This document shows, in pieces, positions 1 to 9,744 of a DNA stretch of 48,430 bases (positions are counted from its first letter, which is position 1; each line of letters starts with the position of its first letter). The notes under the pieces are model-generated. The model saw only the letters and a list, made by a program, of their open reading frames with translations, was not told where the DNA came from and searched no databases. This DNA is from Arthrobacter antibioticus (GTDB taxonomy: Bacteria > Actinomycetota > Actinomycetes > Actinomycetales > Micrococcaceae): positions 51,563 to 99,992 of the forward strand of contig NZ_JASISQ010000010.1 in NCBI RefSeq assembly GCF_030063205.1. The letters are read 5' to 3'. The position numbers were made by a program, and so were the translations under genes.

Positions 1-150
1 GTACCCAGCCGCTCCCACTACTCGCAAGCTCGCAGCGGGTCCCTCGCGTCTGTGGGCCCACCCAGCCGCTCCCACTACTCGCAAGCTCGCAGCGGGTCCC
101 TCGCGTCTGTGGGCCCACCCAGCCGCTCCCTCTACTCGCAAGCTCGCAGG
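1..150. repeat. 57-bp tandem repeat array (about 2.6 units, cut by window edge)
   Basis: The phrase ACCCAGCCGCT recurs at 3, 60 and 117, a period of exactly 57 bp. The first two units are identical and the third is diverged. Each full unit holds a CTCGCAAGCTCG motif and the perfect palindrome GTGGGCCCAC. The unit is clearly related to the array at 17558-17730, which has the same length and the same motif order. It lies just past the 3' end of the methyltransferase gene. The array may continue left of the window. Confidence 0.9.
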
Positions 151-196
151 TGAGCGAGCGCTGAGAAATACTCGACGTGAAGTGAGCGAGCGTTGA

Positions 197-1426
197 TTAT
201 GGGGTGAGGGGTTCAACCACTATTGCCACGCGTTCTTCGCCAATACGGGTCAGCACAAGCGTGGCTTTATTGGGCCCCTTGCCCGAGCCCGTCAGTAGCT
301 GACGGCGTAGTTCTTCCGGCGTCGTCGAGATACCGCGTTTTTTGATGTCGAGGACGCCAATCCGGTTAGTCTTCACCCACGCCTTGAGCGCTTTGACGTT
401 GAACGGCTTGACCTCAAGAACCTTATAGCTACGGGCGAACGGCGTCTGGATTGGAGCATCGGAGGACAGGTAAGCAATGTGTTCATCGAGCAGGTGAGCG
501 CCGATGCTTCGGGCTAGATCGGCCACAAGTCCGGCGCGGATAACTGCTCCGTCGGGCTCGTGCAAGTAGCCACTGACGGGGCCCAGCAGCGCATTTTGCT
601 CAGAAGGCTCATATTTCTGCGGACTTGTCAGCTCTGCACTGCCGTTTGCGCCGGTGACATTCTTGCCAATCACCAGAGCAGCGCGACGGATATTGGGGCG
701 GGCAAGCTGATTGAAGTACAGGCCCGCCTCCACCACCTCTCCATTGATGGAGATCCACTGGGCCTCGGCAGTGTCTGGAATTGCGTCGTGCGGGATACCC
801 GGACCCATCTTTACGCCCACAGCTAGCCCCTGATCGGCCAGCTGTTCCACAAATGACAGGGGAGGGGAGAAGGCTTCCGGATCAAAGAGTCGTGTGGTGC
901 CCGAGGTGCTGGTGGTGCGCCGGGCCGGGTCAAGCCACACGCCCTGAATTCCCTGAAGATCCACCTCTTCAGCCTTCGCGCACAACACCGTGGCGTGCGG
1001 GAAGGGCATGAGGTTTACTGTGGTGCACGCGGCTGTTATTTCGTCCATTTCAACGGCGATGACGCTGATATCAAGGCTTGCCATCGCTAGCGAATCAGCG
1101 CCAAGACCGCAGCCAAGATCGGCCACTGAGGTGATACCTGCTGTTGTAAATCTCTGCGCATGCAAGGCAGCGATGCTCAGGCGAGTGGCCTGTTCCAAAC
1201 CTGCTTGTGTGAACAGCATCTGGTGCGCGAACTCCCCAAATTTGGCTTCTGCCTTGTCGCGCAGACGTGCTTGTGTCAGGGCGGCGGCCACCAATTCGGG
1301 GGAGTGCCCGGCTTTGCGCAATGAGTCGTTGAGTTTCAGGGAATCGGCCTCTTGGTAGGGACCAAGGGAAGACAAAAGTTCCCAGCCTTCAACGGTGAGC
1401 AGCGGGGAAATTGCGTCGTGAACCAT
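197..1426 (-). CDS. Class I SAM-dependent methyltransferase with THUMP-like C-terminal domain
   Basis: This is a 409-residue protein. The central part carries a SAM-binding motif I (DLGCGLGADS) followed by an acidic strand end (VIAVEMD) and a later WLDPARR motif, which is typical of this actinobacterial family. The C-terminal third, with basic segments such as KVLEVKPFNVKALKAW and DIKKRGISTT, fits the THUMP-like domain. An RNA substrate is therefore plausible but unproven. The ATG at 1426 is preceded by AAGGA directly abutting the start codon, which is unusually close. The gene is transcribed away from the divergent siderophore operon and ends next to the repeat array. Family assignment is fairly sure; the substrate is unknown. 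Confidence 0.85.
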   Translation of the reverse strand: MVHDAISPLLTVEGWELLSSLGPYQEADSLKLNDSLRKAGHSPELVAAALTQARLRDKAEAKFGEFAHQMLFTQAGLEQATRLSIAALHAQRFTTAGITSVADLGCGLGADSLAMASLDISVIAVEMDEITAACTTVNLMPFPHATVLCAKAEEVDLQGIQGVWLDPARRTTSTSGTTRLFDPEAFSPPLSFVEQLADQGLAVGVKMGPGIPHDAIPDTAEAQWISINGEVVEAGLYFNQLARPNIRRAALVIGKNVTGANGSAELTSPQKYEPSEQNALLGPVSGYLHEPDGAVIRAGLVADLARSIGAHLLDEHIAYLSSDAPIQTPFARSYKVLEVKPFNVKALKAWVKTNRIGVLDIKKRGISTTPEELRRQLLTGSGKGPNKATLVLTRIGEERVAIVVEPLTP

Positions 1427-1479
1427 TCCTTAAGCCTAACCTCCAGAAACTGGCCTTCCGGGCAGGACTGCTCGAAGAC

Positions 1480-1517
1480 AAGTAAATTACAGCACTACTT
1501 AGTTGCGTAATTTACTT
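1480..1517. promoter_or_regulatory. Perfect 11-bp inverted repeat, candidate operator
   Basis: AAGTAAATTAC at 1480-1490 and GTAATTTACTT at 1507-1517 are exact reverse complements separated by 16 bp. The arms are AT-rich and no T-run follows, so a terminator is unlikely. It lies between the divergent methyltransferase gene and the iron-regulated binding-protein gene, which fits a regulator site. No protein can be assigned to it. Confidence 0.45.
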
Positions 1518-1608
1518 AGTCTGTACTAACTTTGATCGCAGCGTCTGGGTAAAAGGTGTTTTGAGGCAAGTTGTGATCGAGCTAACAGCTCCGAAAGTGG
1601 CTTTGTAC

Positions 1609-1627
1609 TTAGGTTAGGCTAAGCTAA
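1609..1627 (+). promoter_or_regulatory. DtxR/IdeR-type iron box
   Basis: The 19-bp sequence TTAGGTTAGGCTAAGCTAA matches the DtxR/IdeR consensus TTAGGTTAGGCTAACCTAA at 18 of 19 positions. It sits 59 bp upstream of the start of the siderophore-binding lipoprotein. By analogy with corynebacterial and mycobacterial regulons, iron-loaded repressor should shut off the operon when iron is plentiful. Confidence 0.9.
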
Positions 1628-1686
1628 CTTTCGGTACCAGTTCAGTTTTACGGCCATTTCACAGCCGCACAAACACGAAGGAAAAA

Positions 1687-2676
1687 ATGACCTCCCTGAA
1701 GTTTCGCTTCATTGCGCTGATTGGCGCAGCCGCCATCAGCTTGACCGCCTGTGGTGCACAAACGCCTGCCGCCACCACCGATTCCAACACCGACGCACCG
1801 GCCACTGTCTCCATCGAAGACAACAATGGACCGCAGACAATCTCAACCCCTTTAAAATCAGTCGTCGCTACTGACAATAGGACCTTTGAAACGCTGTCGG
1901 ACTGGGGTATCAAGCTCAGCGCCGGCGCCGTAGCACTCATGCCAAAAACAAGTGGCTACAAACAAGACTCCTCGATCGTGGATCTGGGCAACCACCGTGA
2001 GCCAAATTTGGAAGCCGTCGTGGCCGTAGAACCGGATTTGATTGTCAATGGCCAGCGCTTCTCGCAATACCATGACGATTTCGCCAAACTGGCGCCTAAT
2101 GCCACAGTCCTTGAGCTGGATCCACGTGAGGGGCAGCCCTTCGACTCTGAGCTGAAGCGTCAGATCTCAGTTCTGGGAGAAGTTTTCGGCAAAAAGACCG
2201 AAGCCAAAAAACTTAACGATGACTTTGATGCGGCGATTGCCCGAGTCAAGAAGTCCTATAACAAAGACACCACTGTCATGGGCGTCATCACCTCCGGTGG
2301 CAACATCAACTACTCCGCACCCGGCAATGGCCGCACGCTTGGCCCGCTGTTCAGCATCCTGGGCCTGACCCCTGCCCTTGAAGTCAAGGACGCCAGCACA
2401 GATCACCAAGGTGATGACATTTCCGTTGAGGCCATTGCCAAGTCCAACCCCGACTGGATCCTTGTTATGGACCGCGACGCCGCGGTGTCCGCTGATGACG
2501 CTGCCTATAAACCAGCCAACGCGCTGCTGGAAGGCTCCGACGCCTTGAAAAATGTCACGGCAACACAAAAGGGCAACATCGTATACATGCCGGCCGACAC
2601 CTATACCAACGAGAGCATTCAGACCTACACCAAATTCCTGAACAGCTTTGCCGAGGCGCTCGAGGGCAAAAAGTAG
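1687..2676 (+). CDS. Siderophore ABC transporter substrate-binding lipoprotein (YclQ/CeuE/FatB type)
   Basis: This 329-residue exported lipoprotein should capture ferric siderophore outside the cell for the permease and ATPase encoded downstream. The N-terminus has two basic residues, a hydrophobic core and the lipobox LTAC, with Cys22 as the lipidated residue. The rest fits the class III (TroA-like, Peripla_BP_2) fold. The segments around SGGNINYSAPGNGRTLG and ADTYTNESIQTY resemble the YclQ/CeuE branch (COG4607), whose members bind catecholate or petrobactin-like siderophores. The ATG at 1687 follows GAAGGA with 5 bp spacing. It is the first gene of a four-gene iron-box-controlled operon. 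The exact ligand cannot be read from sequence. Confidence 0.92.
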   Translation: MTSLKFRFIALIGAAAISLTACGAQTPAATTDSNTDAPATVSIEDNNGPQTISTPLKSVVATDNRTFETLSDWGIKLSAGAVALMPKTSGYKQDSSIVDLGNHREPNLEAVVAVEPDLIVNGQRFSQYHDDFAKLAPNATVLELDPREGQPFDSELKRQISVLGEVFGKKTEAKKLNDDFDAAIARVKKSYNKDTTVMGVITSGGNINYSAPGNGRTLGPLFSILGLTPALEVKDASTDHQGDDISVEAIAKSNPDWILVMDRDAAVSADDAAYKPANALLEGSDALKNVTATQKGNIVYMPADTYTNESIQTYTKFLNSFAEALEGKK

Positions 2677-2693
2677 ACCAACGCTTTACTAAT

Positions 2694-2727
2694 GCAGTGG
2701 CAGACCGCTCCGTGAGTCTGCCACTGC
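2694..2727 (+). promoter_or_regulatory. Intercistronic stem-loop between binding protein and permease genes
   Basis: A perfect 12-bp stem is formed by 2694-2705 and 2716-2727 around a 10-nt loop. No T-run follows. Its position inside the operon suggests mRNA 3'-end protection or partial attenuation that keeps the binding protein in excess over the membrane parts. This is common in such operons but inferred here. Confidence 0.7.
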
Positions 2728-2795
2728 TGCGCATCTGAACTGCTGCGCATTCAAGCTTCGATGCGGCCACGTCAGGTCTGAAGGGACAGCTGAAC

Positions 2796-3773
2796 ATGAC
2801 CACCACCACGCGGGCTCCAACAAAGGGCCGGCTGTTTGAACCCAAGCTATTCATCGGCATTGCCGTTGTGGGGCTTTTATTGGTGTTCTCACTGTTCACG
2901 GGTGTCTATGACATTTTTGGGGCCAAGGACGGTGGCGAGATGTTTGCCGTGACCCGCGTCCCTCGAACCATAGCGCTCGTTTTGGCCGGTGCTGCCATGG
3001 CCATGTCAGGACTGGTCATGCAGATGCTGACACAAAACCGTTTTGTTGAACCCACCACCACGGGCACCACCGAGTGGGCGGGGCTGGGACTGCTGACCGT
3101 GATGATCATCAACCCAGGTGCCAGCATCCTGCTGAAGATGAGCGGGGCCGTGATTGCCGCGTTCATTGGCACCATGGTCTTCTTCCTGTTCCTGCGCAGA
3201 GTCTCACTTAAGGCATCTCTGACGGTGCCGATCGTTGGCATCATGCTGGGTGCCGTGGTGGGTGCCATCTCCAGTTTCATTGCCCTACAGACCAATATGC
3301 TCCAAAGCTTAGGTATTTGGTTTGCCGGGAGCTTTACCTCGGTGCTGCGTGGCCAGTACGAGGTGCTGTGGATTGTAGCCCTCGTGGGAGTAGCTATCTT
3401 TCTTGTGGCAGACCGCTTTACCGTGGCTGGACTTGGTCAAGATGTTGCCACCAGCGTAGGACTGAACTACAACCAGGTCATGCTTCTGGGGACCGGGCTC
3501 ATCGCCATTGCCACAGGGATTGTCACGGTTGTAGTGGGAAACCTGCCATTCCTGGGACTGATAGTGCCTAACATTGTTTCCATGTTCCGTGGCGATGATC
3601 TGCGCGGAAATCTGCCCTGGGTGTGTTTGCTGGGCATCGGTATTGTGACCGTTTGCGATCTGGTGGGCCGGCTAATCATCATGCCCTTTGAAGTCCCCGT
3701 GTCATTGATCCTGGGTGTTGTTGGCGCCGTAGTTTTCATCACCCTTTTGCTCAAGCAGCGCCGCAATGGCTGA
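2796..3773 (+). CDS. Siderophore ABC transporter permease 1 (FecCD family, YclN/CeuB type)
   Basis: A 325-residue integral membrane protein of the FecCD/BtuC family with many hydrophobic helices spread over its length. Family signatures include the early VPRTIALVLAGAAMAMSG segment and the late NLPFLGLIVPNI loop, which contacts the ATPase in BtuC-like transporters. The ATG at 2796 has AAGGGACAG upstream. The stop codon overlaps the start of the next permease gene, so translation is probably coupled. It forms a heterodimeric channel with the next gene product to pass ferric siderophore across the membrane. Confidence 0.92.
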   Translation: MTTTTRAPTKGRLFEPKLFIGIAVVGLLLVFSLFTGVYDIFGAKDGGEMFAVTRVPRTIALVLAGAAMAMSGLVMQMLTQNRFVEPTTTGTTEWAGLGLLTVMIINPGASILLKMSGAVIAAFIGTMVFFLFLRRVSLKASLTVPIVGIMLGAVVGAISSFIALQTNMLQSLGIWFAGSFTSVLRGQYEVLWIVALVGVAIFLVADRFTVAGLGQDVATSVGLNYNQVMLLGTGLIAIATGIVTVVVGNLPFLGLIVPNIVSMFRGDDLRGNLPWVCLLGIGIVTVCDLVGRLIIMPFEVPVSLILGVVGAVVFITLLLKQRRNG

Positions 3774-4827
3774 AACATCCACGCGGAGGATCACACCGCC
3801 ACTTCCTAAGAGCACACACCACCGCGATCGTGCATCCGGCGCCTTGCCCACAACCCGCGCCCGGAGACGGTATTGGATAATACTTGGCGTACTGATCACT
3901 ATGGCCGCGGGATTTGGCTTTGGGCTGCTGGCCTGGGACAACCCCATGCCCCTCGGGAGCGCCGGATTCTGGCGAATAGCTGAAATGCGCGGTACCAGCG
4001 TTGTTCTCATGTTGGTTGTGGCCATCTGTCAGGCCATGGCCACCGTGAGCTTTCAAACGGCCACTAATAATCGTATTATCACGCCGTCGATCATGGGCTT
4101 TGAATCTCTGTATGTTGCCGTGCAGACGGGGGCAGTGTTTTTCTTGGGTGCCGCGGGTGTCAGCGCAGTTCAAGGCGTTCCACAGTTCATCATTCAAATT
4201 GTGCTCATGGTGGGGCTTTCCATGGCACTGTATGGCTGGCTGCTTTCAGGCAAATATGGCAATCTGCAGATTATGCTGCTGATCGGCATAGTCATCGGCG
4301 GTGGGCTTGGCTCCATTTCGGTGTTCATGCAGCGGTTGTTGACGCCAAGTGAATTCGATGTGCTCACGGCACGCCTCTTCGGCTCCATCTCAAACGCCGA
4401 TATCAGCTACCTGCCCATCGCTATCCCGTTGTGCGTAGGGGCCGGGGTTCTGTTGTTACTGAACTCCAAACGGCTGAATATCATTGCACTGGGCCAAGAT
4501 ACCACCACTAACTTGGGCTTGAATCACCGCTTTGAAGTCATGCGTGTACTATTCCTAGTTTCCATCCTGATGGCTACCTCTACCGCGTTGGTGGGGCCCA
4601 TGACGTTCCTTGGCTTCCTTGTAGCCACCTTGGCTTACCAACTGGCCGATAGTTATGATCACCGCTACGTCTTCCCCGTAGCCGTGCTCATTGGCTTCGT
4701 CGTTCTGGCGGGCGCGTACTTCATCATGAAGAACCTCTTCTACGCCCAAGGGGTGGTCTCGATCATCATTGAAGTTGTCGGTGGCGTCGTGTTCTTATTC
4801 TTCATCCTCAGAAAGGGTCGCTTGTGA
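3766..4827 (+). CDS. Siderophore ABC transporter permease 2 (FecCD family, YclO/CeuC type)
   Basis: A 353-residue FecCD-type permease with about 40 hydrophilic cytoplasmic residues before the first membrane helix. Conserved segments include VAICQAMATVSFQTATNNR near the first helices and LVGPMTFLGFLVATL at the ATPase-contact loop. Its ATG overlaps the upstream stop by 8 bp, and its own end overlaps the GTG of the ATPase gene by 4 bp. This tight packing supports a four-gene transcript. It probably pairs with the preceding permease rather than forming a homodimer. Confidence 0.92.
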   Translation: MAETSTRRITPPLPKSTHHRDRASGALPTTRARRRYWIILGVLITMAAGFGFGLLAWDNPMPLGSAGFWRIAEMRGTSVVLMLVVAICQAMATVSFQTATNNRIITPSIMGFESLYVAVQTGAVFFLGAAGVSAVQGVPQFIIQIVLMVGLSMALYGWLLSGKYGNLQIMLLIGIVIGGGLGSISVFMQRLLTPSEFDVLTARLFGSISNADISYLPIAIPLCVGAGVLLLLNSKRLNIIALGQDTTTNLGLNHRFEVMRVLFLVSILMATSTALVGPMTFLGFLVATLAYQLADSYDHRYVFPVAVLIGFVVLAGAYFIMKNLFYAQGVVSIIIEVVGGVVFLFFILRKGRL

Positions 4828-5579
4828 TTACGCTGACCAACGTCAAGAAAAGCTACAGCGATAACGTGGCCATTGGGCCCGTGACGTTGGCGATCCCCCA
4901 AGGCGGAGTTACAGCGTTGGTGGGCCCCAACGGTGCCGGAAAATCAACGCTATTGACCATGATCGGGCGTTTGCTGGGGGTGGACGCGGGTGCCATCGAG
5001 ATTGCCGGGTATGACATCTCCCGCACCGCTTCCAAAGATCTCGCCAAGATCGTTTCCATCTTGCGCCAAGAAAATCACTTCGTCACCCGCCTGACTGTTC
5101 GTCAATTGGTGGGTTTTGGTCGATTCCCGCATTCCAAAGGACGGCTAACCACTGAAGATGAGGAAATCATCAGCCGCTCGGTGGATTTCCTCAACCTCAA
5201 CGAGCTGGAAAACCGTTACCTGGACCAGCTATCAGGTGGCCAGCGCCAACGGGCGTATGTGGCGATGGTGCTGGCTCAAGACACCGACTATGTCCTGTTG
5301 GATGAGCCGCTGAACAACTTGGACATGAAGCATTCCGCGCAGATGATGGCGCTTCTGCAGAAGGCCGCCGTCGAGCTGGGCCGGACAGTGGTGATAGTGC
5401 TCCACGACATCAATTTCGCCGGACACTATGCAGACCACATTTGCGCAGTGAAGGACGGCAAGGTCATTGAGTTTGGCACCCCGGAAACGATCATGACCGA
5501 TGATGTACTGAGCCGGGTCTTCGACACCCCCGTGCAGGTCATTGACGGCCCGCGCGGTCCGCTGGCGGTCTACTACTAG
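4824..5579 (+). CDS. Siderophore ABC transporter ATP-binding protein (YclP/CeuD type)
   Basis: A 251-residue ABC ATPase that powers siderophore import. Visible motifs in order are Walker A GPNGAGKST, the Q-loop RQENHF, the signature LSGGQRQR, Walker B VLLDEP and the H-loop VLHD. The GTG start at 4824 overlaps the permease stop (GTGA). It is the last gene of the operon. The next gene converges and ends only 2 bp away, with no terminator hairpin visible between them, so the two operons may read into each other. Confidence 0.93.
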   Translation: MITLTNVKKSYSDNVAIGPVTLAIPQGGVTALVGPNGAGKSTLLTMIGRLLGVDAGAIEIAGYDISRTASKDLAKIVSILRQENHFVTRLTVRQLVGFGRFPHSKGRLTTEDEEIISRSVDFLNLNELENRYLDQLSGGQRQRAYVAMVLAQDTDYVLLDEPLNNLDMKHSAQMMALLQKAAVELGRTVVIVLHDINFAGHYADHICAVKDGKVIEFGTPETIMTDDVLSRVFDTPVQVIDGPRGPLAVYY

Positions 5580-5581
5580 TA

Positions 5582-6394
5582 CTACGTATCCTTGCGGATC
5601 CATCGGAACGTAGCGCGGCAAAGGATCAAGCCAACCACTAACCAGACGCCCATGATCAAGGCCACGAGTCCAAGATCCCAGGAACCGCCTGACTCCATCA
5701 CCTCAAATGACTCCGGAAGGAACACGCTGCGCATCCCCTGAGCCATCCATTTCAAAGGGAAGATGCTGGCGATGTTTTGTAGCCAGCTCGGCAGTTGTGC
5801 AAAGTTCAGGTAAACCCCTGAAATGAACTGCAACAACAAGACAATGGGAATCACCACAGCGGTAGCACTTTTCCCCGAACGGGGCAGGGCCGAGAGGGCA
5901 ATACCCAGTACGCAGCTGGTGATCACACCAAAAAGGAACACCCACGCAAAAATCAGCCACTTGGCAGGATCGGTGGGCAGCTCAACGCTGAAGACGAAGC
6001 GGGCCACAAGCAACAGCAGAATCACCTGGAAAACGGAGCTGACAAGCACCATGCCAATCTTGCCCATGAAGTAAGAAAAAACCGGTAAGGGAGTGCCGCC
6101 CAAACGTTTGAGCGTCCCGTCGCCTTTTTCCCCAGCAATGTCCACGCCAAGATTCTGTACTCCGCTAAGCAGCATGCCAGCGGCCACCATGCCGGGAACA
6201 TAAAATGCGGCAAAGCTGATGCCGCCACTGCCGTCCGGAGCCTCACCGATGTTGCCGCTGGTGCTGAACGCCACGGCAAAAACGGAGAGCATTAAGATGG
6301 GGAACAGGAACGTGAAAAATACCGAGTCGCCCTGGCGGAAATAGAGTTTTAGTTCGTACCCAATTCGGGAGGTACCCAGCGCCAACGTGCTCAT
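5582..6394 (-). CDS. ABC-2 type transporter permease
   Basis: A 270-residue membrane protein with the layout of ABC-2 exporters: a cytoplasmic N-terminus ending in FRQGDSVFFTFLFPILMLSV, then a long extracytoplasmic loop and five further hydrophobic helices. The segment GEKGDGTLKRLGGTPLP matches the cytoplasmic coupling region of the drug/antibiotic exporter group. The ATG overlaps the stop of the ATPase gene (ATGA), so the two are translationally coupled. The exported substrate is unknown. Lipid, bacteriocin or drug are all possible. Confidence 0.85.
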   Translation of the reverse strand: MSTLALGTSRIGYELKLYFRQGDSVFFTFLFPILMLSVFAVAFSTSGNIGEAPDGSGGISFAAFYVPGMVAAGMLLSGVQNLGVDIAGEKGDGTLKRLGGTPLPVFSYFMGKIGMVLVSSVFQVILLLLVARFVFSVELPTDPAKWLIFAWVFLFGVITSCVLGIALSALPRSGKSATAVVIPIVLLLQFISGVYLNFAQLPSWLQNIASIFPLKWMAQGMRSVFLPESFEVMESGGSWDLGLVALIMGVWLVVGLILCRATFRWIRKDT

Positions 6395-7281
6395 GCCACA
6401 CCTCCAGCGGGGACCGGCTCGGGCGACTTCTGTGCCGCGGAATGGTTTTTCACCATATCCAGATAGATGTCTTCCAAGCTGGGTCGAGTGATTTCAAGCC
6501 CCGGTACCTCACCGCCATGTTCAGCAAACAGCCGTGCGGCTAATGCAGCTGGTGCTGTGGTTCGTTCAACACGGACGACGCCGTCCTGCCGCCACCGCAC
6601 AGATGGCACCTTTGCCTCTTGCCCACCAATCTCATCGATTGGGCCAATGTCTACTAATTTGCCCCCGATGATCACCCCTGCGCGATCGGCCAAGGTGGCG
6701 GCCTCGTCAAGATAATGGGTAGTCAATAAAATGGTTGTGCCTTCGTCTTTAAGTTGGTTGATCAAGTCCCAAAAATGGTGTCTGGCCTCAGGATCAAAAC
6801 CTGTGGTGGGTTCATCCAAGAACAAAAGTCTGGGCCGGCCGATGATTCCTAAAGCAACATCCACACGGCGGCGCTGTCCTCCGGAGAGCTTGCTGATCCG
6901 GGACTTTGCCTTACCTGCCAGCCCCACGGCTTCAATGACATCGGCAACCTTGCGCGGGTTGGGGTAATAGCCAGCGAAGTGCGTCAGTTGCTCCAGCACC
7001 GTGACATTTCCGCTCTCACCACTGGATTGAAGCACGATCCCCAGTTTCTCTTTCCACGCCCTCCCACCGACTTGGGGGTCCACCCCCAGCACTTGAGCGT
7101 CGCCACTGGTCCTGTTTCGGTAGCCTTCCAGGATCTCAATGGTGGTGCTTTTACCGGCACCGTTGGGACCGAGCAGGGCAAAAGTTTCGCCCTCGCCAAT
7201 ATCGAAGGAGATGCCGTCAACGGCGGTGAAGGTGCCATAGGACTTTTTGAGTTCGCGCAATTGCACAGGACTGGGGGTCAT
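6391..7281 (-). CDS. ABC transporter ATP-binding protein (DrrA-like exporter ATPase)
   Basis: A 296-residue exporter ATPase, first gene of a two-gene operon with the ABC-2 permease. Motifs are Walker A GPNGAGKST, signature LSGGQRRR, Walker B LLFLDEP and the H-loop LLTTHYLD. The C-terminal extension after about residue 215, ending with a TRPSLEDIYLDM segment, is typical of DrrA/CcmA-like ATPases. The ATG at 7281 has AAGGA 8 bp upstream. The gene diverges from groES. No regulator gene sits next to it, so the substrate remains unassigned. Confidence 0.88.
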   Translation of the reverse strand: MTPSPVQLRELKKSYGTFTAVDGISFDIGEGETFALLGPNGAGKSTTIEILEGYRNRTSGDAQVLGVDPQVGGRAWKEKLGIVLQSSGESGNVTVLEQLTHFAGYYPNPRKVADVIEAVGLAGKAKSRISKLSGGQRRRVDVALGIIGRPRLLFLDEPTTGFDPEARHHFWDLINQLKDEGTTILLTTHYLDEAATLADRAGVIIGGKLVDIGPIDEIGGQEAKVPSVRWRQDGVVRVERTTAPAALAARLFAEHGGEVPGLEITRPSLEDIYLDMVKNHSAAQKSPEPVPAGGVA

Positions 7282-7439
7282 GGCTTTATCCTTGCATTGT
7301 CCAAGTAGCCCTGAAGCATTGTGACCAAGGATTTGTTGACGGATTCTCCTCAGTCAATCGCAGGTGCATCCGGCACTACCGCTTTTGGTGCGCCGTGAGC
7401 GAAACCCGGCCCGCCGTCGTCGTACTTTTGGCGCTGAAT

Positions 7440-7481
7440 CTGGCACTCGCCTTGACCGAGTGCTAACCAACTATCTAGAGT
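7440..7481 (+). promoter_or_regulatory. groES promoter overlapping CIRCE operator 1
   Basis: CTGGCACTC (7440-7448), a 9-bp spacer and GAGTGCTAA (7458-7466) form a CIRCE element with two mismatches in the left arm. The -35 box TTGACC (7452-7457) lies inside the CIRCE spacer. A -10 box TAGAGT (7476-7481) follows after 18 bp. HrcA bound here would block RNA polymerase directly, giving heat induction of groES-groEL. Confidence 0.88.
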
Positions 7482-7485
7482 CGAG

Positions 7486-7511
7486 TTAGCACTCTCACCC
7501 GAGGGTGCTAA
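7486..7511 (+). promoter_or_regulatory. CIRCE-like operator 2 with 8-bp spacer
   Basis: TTAGCACTC (7486-7494) is a perfect left CIRCE arm. The right arm GGGTGCTAA (7503-7511) has one mismatch, and the spacer is 8 bp instead of the usual 9. It lies just downstream of the -10 box, around the expected transcription start. Together with operator 1 it suggests double HrcA control, though the shortened spacer may weaken binding. Confidence 0.75.
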
Positions 7512-7633
7512 CTTGCCAATCTTCTTGGCCATGGGAGCACCTCCGGCACCGCGACGACGGTTGGACTCCACACACATGGCGAAAAAGACTGCCAGGCATC
7601 CAAAAAATTTACGCATGTGAAGGGGAGGTCCGA

Positions 7634-7930
7634 GTGTCGGTCTCTATTAAGCCTCTTGAGGATCGTATTGTTGTTCGCCAGCTCGAAGCCGAGCTGACCA
7701 CCGCATCAGGTCTGGTCATCCCGGACACTGCCAAGGAAAAGCCCCAAGAGGGCGAAGTTGTGGCAGTTGGACCCGGCCGCGTTGATGACAACGGCAACCG
7801 TGTCCCGATCGATGTTGCTGTTGGCGACGTCGTTATTTACTCCAAGTACGGTGGAACCGAAGTGAAGACCGGTGGCGAAGAGCTGCTCGTTCTCTCAGCC
7901 CGCGACGTACTGGCCATCGTCGTTAAGTAA
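7634..7930 (+). CDS. groES: Co-chaperonin GroES
   Basis: A 98-residue protein of normal family length that forms the seven-fold lid of the GroEL folding chamber in the cytoplasm. It opens with [12 protein letters not shown] and contains the mobile-loop region ([13 protein letters not shown]) and the conserved [17 protein letters not shown] segment. I chose the GTG at 7634 because AGGGGAGG sits just upstream and the family N-terminus begins there; an open frame extending upstream to 7505 runs into the operator region and is not credible. It is the first gene of the operon with groEL and is controlled by the CIRCE/HrcA promoter. Confidence 0.96.
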   Translation: MSVSIKPLEDRIVVRQLEAELTTASGLVIPDTAKEKPQEGEVVAVGPGRVDDNGNRVPIDVAVGDVVIYSKYGGTEVKTGGEELLVLSARDVLAIVVK

Positions 7931-7986
7931 CGACCCTCGCCAAACAACCACTTTGTAAAGCCCCCGCGACCGGGACCGTAGCTTAG

Positions 7987-9633
<1,647 letters not shown>

Positions 9634-9672
9634 TCCCTAGCTTCTTCCCGTTTTCTCGGGGCGAACACTAAG

Positions 9673-9738
9673 AAAGCCGCCGCTTGCGGTTAAAGCCACC
9701 CGGCTACCGGGGGCTTTAACCGCAAGCGGCGGCTTTTT
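9673..9738 (+). terminator. Strong terminator, 25-bp perfect stem, convergent gene ends
   Basis: Positions 9673-9697 pair perfectly with 9712-9736 over 25 bp, with a 14-nt loop and a T-run (CTTTTT) at the right end. It lies between groEL and the convergent metal ATPase gene. The near-symmetrical stem suggests it can end transcripts from both sides. Confidence 0.93.
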
Positions 9739-9744
9739 CGCTTC

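Larger units (their letters stand above)
7282..7633. other. Regulatory gap between exporter ATPase and groES
   Basis: This 352-bp gap contains no credible gene. Its right half holds the groES promoter and two HrcA-type operators, annotated separately. From 7512 to 7633 there is a leader of about 120 nt before groES. The left half (7282-7439) should carry the exporter operon promoter, but no convincing hexamers were recognised. Confidence 0.6.

Noticed and set aside
3467-4197. Overlapping minus-strand open frames in the siderophore permease genes
   Set aside because: Shadows of FecCD permeases with strong family motifs on the plus strand.
7350-7616. Minus-strand open frame across the groES promoter
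   Set aside because: It overlaps the CIRCE operators and promoter and has no recognisable protein features.
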